Positions 1-7,814 of a stretch of DNA of 64,000 nucleotides are shown here, in pieces; position 1 is the stretch's first letter, and every line of letters starts with the position of its first letter. Source of the DNA: Ascochyta rabiei (taxonomy: Eukaryota > Ascomycota > Dothideomycetes > Pleosporales > Didymellaceae). The stretch is taken from the NCBI RefSeq assembly GCF_004011695.2, contig NC_082408.1, positions 295,501 through 359,500 of the forward strand, read 5' to 3'. The notes under the pieces were generated by a model that made no database searches, was not told the DNA's origin, and saw nothing but the letters and a program-made list of their open reading frames with translations. Both the position numbers and the translations under genes were made by a program.

Positions 1-1248
1 TTTATACTGTCAATCAGGGGCCTTAACAATAGCTGGGCAGCTACACAGCTGCATAAGCTAATCAGGAAGGACTAGAGAGGAGAGCAGTACACGTCAACCG
101 CAGATCTTGTAGCTGAATTTCGGTCTTACTATCGACGCACACGTCCAATTGCATTATCTCTTGGCACGTTTGCAACGTTAGGTGTTGCACCCAGCACGGC
201 TAGCACACCTAGCACAGACAACCTGACAGCCTTAGGTGGATCAACACGACGTACGGCATGCCTGTGTGGGAATAGCCACAGATTCAAGGACTGTCAATAC
301 GTCAACCACAGCCTACAGCAGTCTAATTAGACGCCAGATGCAGCAGTAGAGAAGAAGTTTAACGAGCTACGCCAGGCTGAGACTACTATAGCTAAGGCAC
401 TTAGACACGTAGAAGCTCGCCTTAGGAAGAACGGCAAGCAAGAAACAGAGAGTAAGAAGCAGTCTGTAATCAGCATGGATAATGGCCAGCCAGTCAGGAG
501 CACGACCCACTGCAATGCTATGCTACAGACTACAGCTATAGCTAATCAGAGTCAGCCGCTGCTACTTACTAGGTGGATACTGGATCCAGGTTCAAACTGT
601 CACGTGACAAACACTAGAGGATCTAATTAGACTACAACTATGAAGGGAGGACCCACAGACTACGTGTACGCTGGCGGAGTGCTAGCACAGATAGAGGAGT
701 GGGGTGAGGTAGTACTCAACGTCAAGACGCCAACAGGAAGAAGCCAGATGAAGTTGACGTATGTGGCCTATATCCCTGGATTCTTCACAAGCGTGGTTGG
801 ATTGTCACGCAGCAGGCCTCTAGGAGTACACTTTGACTCAGGACGTGACTGCCTATACTAGGAGAAAGCGTCAAACGTCATATGTCTATTACAGTACCAG
901 GATAGACACTGGTTAATTAACAATAAGAAAGAGCAGGCACTGCAGCTGGCTCTATTGTTAGTGTATGCGACACGATATCCAGTACCCAGGCCGTTACAAG
1001 ACGAACAGAAGCCACTAACAGTTACCTAGAAGGATGCCTATAAGCTCCTTGGCCACGTAAGTCAGAAGGCAGTAGCTTAATTGAGCAACCACGTCGACGG
1101 GATACAGGTTGAACAGCACCCTAAGGCACCCTAATGGGACATGTGTGAGACGTGCATACAGGCGAAGCTACACAGGATAGTTAGCTAACAACCACCTAGG
1201 GAGCCAGCCATCCGTCCATTCTATAGACTTGGCATTGACCTTGTTTAA

Positions 1249-1677
1249 TTGCGTGAGAGAACAGAGCGCTGTTACAACAGAGACCTGTGGATGTTCTATG
1301 CCGTTGACCAGTACACGTCTTGGCACGAGGCGTGCTGCCTACCAGATAAGAGCTCAGTGACGCTGAGGCGTGCTGCAGAGAGACTACTGGCGAAGATTAG
1401 ACGTCAGTACAATGCTGATGTGTCAGTTATAAGACTAGACAGTGACCGTAGCTATAGTGAGATGCTACAGATATTCAGAGACCTTGGTATTGTCGTAGAA
1501 CCAAGAGCCGAGTACACTGAGGAACAGAACGGACTCACAGAGAGAGCCGGCAGCACGATTGTCACGAGGGGACGGGCTATCCGGATCGGCGGAGACCTGC
1601 CTATGGAGTTGACTAACGAGTGCTGCATGACAGCTGTATATCTCCTCAATTGCACGCCTACAGAAGCACTGTCCTAG
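1249..1677 (+). pseudogene. copia integrase core segment
   Basis: This is the longest open part of the element's integrase. The translation contains D-Q-Y-T-S-W-H-E-A, then L-D-S-D-R-S-Y (second catalytic Asp region), and E-E-Q-N-G-L-T-E-R (the Glu of the DDE triad in the usual copia context). It is followed by the N-C-T-P-T-E-A-L-S block common in fungal copia integrases. It is bounded by a TAA upstream (near 1237) and a TAG at 1675-1677, so it is a fragment of the degraded polyprotein and not an independent gene. Confidence 0.85.
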
Positions 1678-2520
1678 AGAACTCTATATGAGGTTGTCCA
1701 CAGACGTAAGCCAACAGTTGCTTACCTGACTACTATTAGATCCCGAGCATACGCGTTAAACACGAAGCTGAAGCGCAGAGAGAAGCTACAATCACGTGCG
1801 TTAATGGGACAGCTAGTAGGCTATGACTCCACAAATATCTATCGCGTGTGGATGCTGACGCTGCAGAGAGTATTAAGGACACGGGACGTGGTCTTCCTGC
1901 CGTTAGAGCACAGCATGGAGGAGGTTTACCCAGAGAGACAGAGACTACGTGAGATTGCTACTGTTCTCAACATCCCAGAAAATCCAGAGGAACCAGAGCA
2001 ACTTATAGGGGAGTCACACGTCAGTAAAATCATTCCTAGTCAAGAAAACGTTAACAAGACAGAGGATGCCCATGAGGCAGAGAGCGTTGACGAAGCAGAG
2101 AGTTAGCTAATGAATGAGATGGCTGGTCATCGAGAGTCACAGAAGGAAGTGACAGAGAGTACAGAATGGCTACCGACGCCTGAGGACACACCCGAGCCGA
2201 GTTATCTGCTGGATGGCAACAGAGAGATAGTTGAGAGTAGTCAGGAGAGTGGCAGCATGCCACGAGGCTGGCAGACTCTTATGCCTGAGGCAGAGGCTCC
2301 GGATCGACGATCGAATAACGCTCCAAGGAGAGAAGAGATCAGCAGCCAGATTGACGAGGCAAACGTGCTGACGTCAAGGAGACAGAGACGCCCGCTGGGA
2401 TCGTACTACACAGCATTTGCACTAGCTGTCAATCCGTCAGAATCTCAGAAACTTATGGGCGAAGCGCCACGCACAAGGCTGCACAGAGACAGGCTCCCAG
2501 CACCCCCACGACAGTAGAGA

Positions 2521-3270
2521 GACCTAGAGAAGCACCTGCACGGACAGGAGTTCAGAGAGGCAGCTTATGCTGAGTTTGCTAGCTGTTAAGAGAAGGGATG
2601 CTTTGCAACCACGTCAGTGACAGCAGCAGCAGCAGCCGCTGAGGCACAGATACTCCCTCTGAAGTGGGTATTCACATACAAGTTTAACAAAGATAGGTAC
2701 CTCTACAAGTATAAGGCAAGACTTGTTGTTAGAGGAGACCTCTAGAACGAGTGGGGAGACACGTACGCAGCCACACTGGCAGCACGTGTATTCAGATCTC
2801 TAATGGCTATAGCTGCCGCATTTGGCCTTCAGGCGTATCAGTATGACGTGCTGAACGCGTTCCTGAATGCACTACTAGAGCAGCTAGTCTATGTTCGTAC
2901 ACCAGAACCGTTCGTAAGACAGATAGGCAAGCTACTTGAACTTAAGAGAGCCCTATATGGCCTTAAGGACGCACTACAGCTTTAGTTTAAGCACCTGAGC
3001 AGAACGCTGGTGAACCTAGGGCTAAGACTAATCAAGGACGTGCCGTGTCTATTTACAAGCAAGTATTTAATTGTGTTCTTCTATGTGGATGATATTGTTG
3101 TTCTAGTACACCTACAGCATCTCAGCTATCACAGCCAATTTGAGAAGCAGCTGCAGGCAACGTACAACGTGCGAAGACTAGGTGCCCTAAAGTAGTTCCT
3201 AGGTGTACGGGTACTTAGAGACTAGGAAGCAGCATCTATATGGCTGGTACAGGACTCTTTTATTAACAAA
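2521..3270 (+). pseudogene. copia reverse transcriptase segment
   Basis: The reading frame gives K-W-V-F-T-Y-K-F-N, then Y-K-A-R-L-V-V-R-G, Y-D-V-L-N-A-F-L-N-A, L-K-R-A-L-Y-G-L-K and the polymerase box F-F-Y-V-D-D-I-V-V-L. These are copia RT motifs in the normal order. In-frame stops occur at about 2587, 2743, 2983, 3193 and 3223. At least two replace Trp (before FKHLS and before FLGVRV) and one probably replaces Gln. The polymerase cannot be expressed as it stands. Confidence 0.88.
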
Positions 3271-3726
3271 GTGTTAGCCAAGTTCAACTTAGCACAGACG
3301 TCAGGGAGATACCCAGTGGTACCGTTAACTGAGAGCTACCTGCCGTTGAGCACAGAGGAGCCGAACGCCAGCCGCACACAGATATACCAGCAGCTAGTTG
3401 GCTCGCTAGCCTACATATTAACCTTTACAAGACCTGACGTGTCGCGAGCACACTTAGTCCTAGCACGTCATCTACAGAACCCTGGGCAGAAGCACGTGGC
3501 AGCTGCTAAGCACGTCTGGAGATATCTGATAGGTACAAAGTACTTGGCTATTAGAGCATGTAACAGAGCAAGGAGCAGTACCACATACATTAGCCAAATC
3601 AACGATCTGTCAACGTTCTATAGAGCATCTGATGCAGCGTTCGCTAACGATAAGGAATCTAGACAGAGCTTATATAGATACCTGTTTAAACTGTATAGTA
3701 TGTGTATAGACTAGAAGGCGACACGT

Positions 3727-4110
3727 TAACGCTCAGTTGCCAAGTCTACTACAGAGGCAGAGCTTATGGCTCTCTCCGTGGCTGGGGGGGAGATGGAATG
3801 GTGGAACAGAGTGTTCAAACACCTTAGGTTCAATCCTGACGTGAAGCCAGTCATCTACTGTAATAATCAGCAGACAGTAGGCATAGTTACGAAGCAGGAG
3901 GACAGGCTACACACAAAGCTACGCCACGTTGACACGCATTAGATGTGGCTTAGGCAGGAGGTACAGCACAGTTGTATAGACGTTGCCTGGTGCCCTACAG
4001 CAGACATGCCAGCAGACGGCCTTACTAAGACTCTAGTACGACAGAAACACAAGAGATTTGTCCAACAGCTTAGATTAGAAGACGTTAAGCATTACCTTAT
4101 AGACAGCACT
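3727..4110 (+). pseudogene. copia RNase H segment
   Basis: The translation includes S-T-T-E-A-E-L-M-A-L-S, then I-Y-C-N-N-Q-Q-T-V, L-R-H-V-D-T-H and D-G-L-T-K-T-L. These are the typical copia RNase H blocks that end the polyprotein. The normal C-D-N-Q box reads C-N-N-Q here: the Asp is Asn, a G-to-A change of the kind RIP makes on the other strand. A TAG interrupts the H-I-D-x-R/Q-x-H region near 3943. Confidence 0.85.
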
Positions 4111-4201
4111 TAGGAGGCTAGGATACCAGATCTAGCAGGCCTCACCGGGTGGTACTAGGTAGATAGATTCAGCCTTGTTGTTCACGGCAGCTGGGGGGGA
4201 G

Positions 4202-4361
4202 TGTTGCGGTATCAATTGGGTGTCAATCGGACCGTCTACCCACGGCAGACGGCCCTAGCTTAGTTGGTCTCGGGACAGGTATATATTGCACTCTCCTAGC
4301 TAGACAGCAATACAGCGCAGTCTTTCTATTGTTCCCTACAGCGGCTAGTTACGCCGCCACA
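4202..4361 (+). repeat. 3' LTR of the copia element (about 160 bp)
   Basis: The LTR begins with TGTTGCGGTA directly after the purine tract and ends with a CA near 4360, giving TG...CA ends. It contains a TATA-like tatatat near 4280 and a short inverted pair (gtctaccc / gggtagac type) near 4230-4250. The downstream boundary fits the point where the RNase III reading frame resumes. The 5' LTR is outside the window, so the length is estimated from the ends only. Confidence 0.65.
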
Positions 4362-4900
4362 AATACCAATAGCAGATGGTGTTTGAAGAAGCTAAGATGG
4401 CTTATGACTATACGAACAGCGTCAAGACTGTAACCAGAATCCACGTAGACGGCGCCAATGATGGCTTCAACAGCGTTAGCCATCATTCCGTTTGAAATGC
4501 GGCCATGATGACCAGGGTTCTTGATGACGACGTCATCGAGCCCAAGGCTGAAGCCACGTCGAGCGAGGCGATCATCGGTCACCAGATCGCCCTGGAGTTC
4601 CGACCATTGACCTTTGGTGAGTAGGCGACCTTCGGTATATCAGCACACATTCTCGACATCGTGCCCAGAGTTCCTACTACCTTCCGCATTCCGTACATCG
4701 AACCACGAGGTACACAGCACCATATCAATGACTCTATCGCCCACAATAGCAAGGCGATCGTTCTTTCCAATCTGACGCCATTGTCCGCTGTAGAAAACAG
4801 GTTGTCCGTCGGAATTGATGGATTCAACCCTAAGAAGATTTTGGTTGAAAATGCGATTGATCATACGTTCCAGAAGAGCTAGTTTATGGGCAACGTCCAT
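4362..4900 (-). pseudogene. RNase III-domain gene, interrupted by copia insertion
   Basis: From an ATG at 4900 the minus strand encodes an RNase III domain: D-R-L-A-I-V-G-D-R-V (counterpart of the ERLEFLGD signature), R-R-G-F-S-L-G-L-D, K-N-P-G-H-H-G-R-I-S-N-G and N-A-V-E-A-I-I-G-A-V-Y-V-D. The frame has one TGA at 4640-4642, in a position that would be Arg if CGA had mutated. After roughly residue 170 the frame runs into the copia LTR at 4361, so the C-terminus is missing or lies beyond the left edge of the window. Signature acidic residues also differ (ERLE reads DRLA, ADAVEA reads ANAVEA), so even the ancestor may have been a non-catalytic RNase III-domain protein. The family call is secure; its role (mitochondrial or RNA processing) is not known. 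Confidence 0.75.
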
Positions 4901-5659
4901 TTTGGAAATTTTGCTATGTTTCGGGATTCAGGATGGTGTTCAAAGAGAAGGGTAGAAGAAGTGGTGGGTTTCAGAACGGTACGCCTGGAACTGCCATTTA
5001 TATGTTCTCATAAATGTCAGGTTGGCAGACGTAGCTACCCAGGCGACGAAAATGTCAACCCCTCCAACGGAATGGTTGATGACACTCAAAACGTCGTCGA
5101 AGCAACCTTGAGTGCTTCAAAAATGTGTGATTGTAATTTAGACGTGGGGCAGAGCCTCTGGAGTTGGCAAAAACAAAAAAAGCCGCATGTAAACATGCAA
5201 TCCTTACATCCAAGCAAGGTAGTCCGATTGATCATGGTGGAGCCTTACAAGCGTGTAGCCCTTGAAAGCTCTACAGTTGTCGAAAGCTTGCGGACAAGTC
5301 CCTTGTTGGACAGTAAAGTCGAGGAATAGTTGCTGCATCTCAATGTGTGGCGAAAGCGAGCTCTTACAACTTAAAGCACAACAACGTTCAGATTGGACAA
5401 TCTGTGCATGTGCCGTCCGTGAACCTGCTTTTAGATATTTCCCAGGGTTCGAGCATGATCTTCGCGCAGTGACCGCAGCCAAGTCGCTGGTTCTCGCTAG
5501 GCTAGGCTACGTCATTCCGCGAACAGGGTTCAGGATGCAGCGTTAAGACATGTGGCTCGCAGTAGCACCCTGATTTGCATCCGCATAAGCGCAACGGAAG
5601 CACCACCGTACGGAACGCTCGGGATCTAACGCTGCTTAATCGTCTCGGCGGCGCAAGAC
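4901..5659. other. Intergenic stretch, no recognised gene
   Basis: This lies between the divergent RNase III remnant (minus) and the glycine-zipper gene (plus). Open frames of 80-150 codons exist on both strands, but none shows a known domain, and they overlap each other. The stretch probably carries both promoters. I see no repeat or RNA gene. Confidence 0.4.
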
Positions 5660-6591
5660 ATGGGCGAATATGAAGAGCTTGTGGTACGCAACTCCGGGGT
5701 GACGGATTACTGCATTTGCTGATGCATCTTTGCGTTGACTAGGAGCTCGGTATCGAAGGCGTCGACAAGGCTGTCGACAAATACCACGATAGAGCTTTTG
5801 ACAAAGTCGGTAAGCATTCCCCAGCTTGGCACAGGCGACACGACGGCCAGCAGCAACAGGAGAGGAAGCGAAATCGAAACCCGCAGCCAAGCGAGTCTTC
5901 TCGCGCAAACCACGAGTCGTATCGCAAAGACCACGAGACATCGAGAGGTCACGACGAAAGGGATTCGGAATCTGATATGTACGCCCCTGATCGCCGGCAA
6001 GAGCGCGACTACCAGGAGCGGAGAGATGTGCGATATGTATCTGATGAGACCGTTTACTATCGAGGCCCAGACGCAGGCGCTGTTGTGATGCGTGGCAGCG
6101 ATCCGTACAACAAAGCTCGTGGGTACGAAGTGGCAGTCAGTGGTTTTCTCGTGCGATGAACTGCGCTCACTAACAGCGAACAGCCATATCAACAGCCTCC
6201 GTACAACAGTCGGCGAGAGGGCTACGGACAGCGAGGGCGTCCTGCACCCCAGAGACGCCGCTCATCGTGGTCGCCGCAGCGATCTGGAAGGGAGCGTGGA
6301 GACTCCCGCCGTGCTCGCTCCAGATCTAGGTCACGATCGGCAGACAAAACGCATCGTATTGCAGTCACTGTGGCTGGAGGGTTGATCGGCGGCCTCTTGG
6401 GAAATCAGCTGGAGAAAGGCAAGAAGTATGATACAGCTGCGACCTTGGTCGGAGCTGTGATTGGAGGCATCGGCGCGAGGGAAATTATTGAGCAGTGGGA
6501 CAAGAGGAAGTCGCGGCGAGAAGATTGCGACGAGAAGTGGGATGAAAGGTATGGTGACGACCGAGACCGCAGAAGGGACGACCGCAGATGA
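5660..6591 (+). CDS. Glycine-zipper, Arg/Ser-rich hypothetical protein (3 exons predicted)
   Basis: I predict exons 5660-5683, 5743-6122 and 6177-6591. The introns of 59 and 54 nt have GT..AG ends, and the first carries a CTGAT branch site. The spliced frame is continuous for 272 residues. It opens M-G-E-Y-E-E-L-V then E-L-G-I-E-G-V-D-K-A-V-D-K-Y. The middle is charged and disordered (many R, S, D, E). Near residue 197 comes a hydrophobic glycine zipper (A-G-G-L-I-G-G-L-L-G-N, then L-V-G-A-V-I-G-G-I-G-A-R) like those that insert in or associate with membranes. The end is an Asp/Arg-rich tail. The TGA at 6589-6591 may be recent: the frame continues R-x-D-E-R-C-E-R-D-D-D-R-R in the same style before a 17-bp tandem repeat scrambles it. 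Function is unknown. Exon calls are mine and unverified. Confidence 0.6.
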
Positions 6592-6624
6592 GATGAGCGT
6601 TGTGAGCGCGACGACGACCGCCGA

Positions 6625-6688
6625 TGGCAAGGTGCTGTGGATGGCAAGGTGCTGTGGATGGCAAGGTGCTGTGGATGGCAAGGTGCAA
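6625..6688. repeat. 17-bp minisatellite, about 3.6 units
   Basis: The unit ggcaaggtgctgtggat is repeated without visible mismatch. Because 17 is not a multiple of three, each unit shifts the reading frame. The array sits 34 bp after the stop codon of the glycine-zipper gene, in sequence that still looks like its Asp/Arg-rich tail. Confidence 0.9.
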
Positions 6689-6691
6689 CTC

Positions 6692-7814
6692 AGACGGCGC
6701 GTTGCTCTCTGGGAACGATATCGCTCCGTACACGACTTACGAAATCGAGACGAAACAATGGACATGAGTTACGAGATGATAAGAGCACGCTGGTGGGCTG
6801 AGGCTGGATTTTGGACGAATGACGTTGCGGGAGGTCCGTTCCCACGACGCGGTGATCTCAAGCGCAGGGCCGGCGATGGTCAGGGGTGAAGGCCGGCGGG
6901 CCGCCGTTGGTTCGAATGGCACTTGATGGCCGCGGTCGAAGCACTCTCTGACGTCTAAGCCTAACAGGGCTGCCACGATGCCTGCAAACGGACGCACTGG
7001 GTCCATCCAGACTCCATGGTGCGATTGCAAAGAGAGCCCCTTCGGCCGCCAGCAGTGGCAGGGGAAGAAGCGTGGGCTGGGCTGGCTGGCTTGCTGTGTC
7101 GCAGGGGCTTGATAACGATAGAGAGTTAGAGTTCGCTTCGTGTTGGAGCTTGGGCGAGCTGGGCGAGCTGGGCAAGCATGCACAGGCAGGGCAAGCATGC
7201 ACAGGCCCGTGTTTCAAGGACGTTCCTTCCTTCTTTCTAGAAGATCCACATTGTGCTCGTTCCCGCGCCGACCAAGCCCGTGTTTCCCGCGTCCATCGTC
7301 ACCCATCACCAATTCTCCGAGCAGCATCACGCCGCCACGCCGCCACGCCGCCACGCCGCCACGCTGACGAGCCGACCATCTCGACATCTGCTCTCAGGCA
7401 TTGCCGAGCACGTGGCTGTCCTGCATTCGGGGGAAGCCCGGCGACCAGCAGCCTGTTGATTGCTATTGCTACTGCTACTGCTACTGCTGCTGCTTGTGCC
7501 GTGGTTTGCTGCGTTCCCGCCCCGCCCTCACACCGCACGCAGCAAGCGCTCGCACTGGGCAGACGCGCTCCGCTCGCTCCCACCAGAAGCGCTCCGCCCA
7601 CTGCTCACCACACCGCACGCGCGCACCATGAGCTGAGGCCTGCTGCACCACTGCATCGCACCTGCCCAGCCCCTGCCGCCCGCCTTCCTCCCAGGACCCA
7701 CTGGAGAGCAAGCCCCGCCCAGCAGACACACCGCCGCTAGCTTGCCTCGCACACGTCGCTCCCAGCCAGCCAGCCAGCAGCAGCAGCAGCAGCAGCAGCA
7801 CCTCCACCACCACC
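6692..7814. other. Upstream region / long leader of the cNMP-F-box gene
   Basis: I recognise no gene here. The right half is GC-rich and low in complexity. It has a 9-bp repeat (cgccacgcc) near 7330-7362, a gctact run near 7466-7490, and a CAG run at 7778-7800 just before the start codon. These are typical of a fungal 5' leader. The many open frames here overlap on both strands and share this composition, so I treat them as chance. Confidence 0.5.

Larger units (their letters stand above)
1..4361 (+). mobile_element. Ty1/copia LTR retrotransposon, RIP-degraded, 5' end outside window
   Basis: The recognisable gag-pol stays in one reading frame (frame 1) from about nt 240 to 4110 and is broken only by in-frame TAG and TAA codons. 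I found no frameshift. In order: a CCHC-like knuckle (C-L-C-G-N-S-H-R-F-K-D-C, about 249-285), a protease motif W-I-L-D-P-G-S (about 572-592), an integrase zinc region (1030-1180), an integrase core (1249-1677), reverse transcriptase (2520-3270, with YVDD near 3080), and RNase H (3745-4080). A purine tract at 4190-4200 precedes the 3' LTR. Stops fall at positions that are Trp or Gln in the family (for example before FKHLS and before FLGVRV), which fits C-to-T change in CpA (RIP) and loss of coding ability. Family assignment is from motifs; the 5' LTR and primer-binding site lie outside the window. Confidence 0.93.

Noticed and set aside
330..4110. TAG recoded as a sense codon in the copia element
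   Set aside because: Stops replace both Trp and Gln at family-conserved positions and TAA also occurs; host genes here end normally at TAG. Mutation by RIP explains it better.
7072..7740. 222-residue Ala/Arg/Pro-rich frame upstream of the cNMP-F-box gene
   Set aside because: Low-complexity GC-rich leader; overlapping frames on both strands have similar length.
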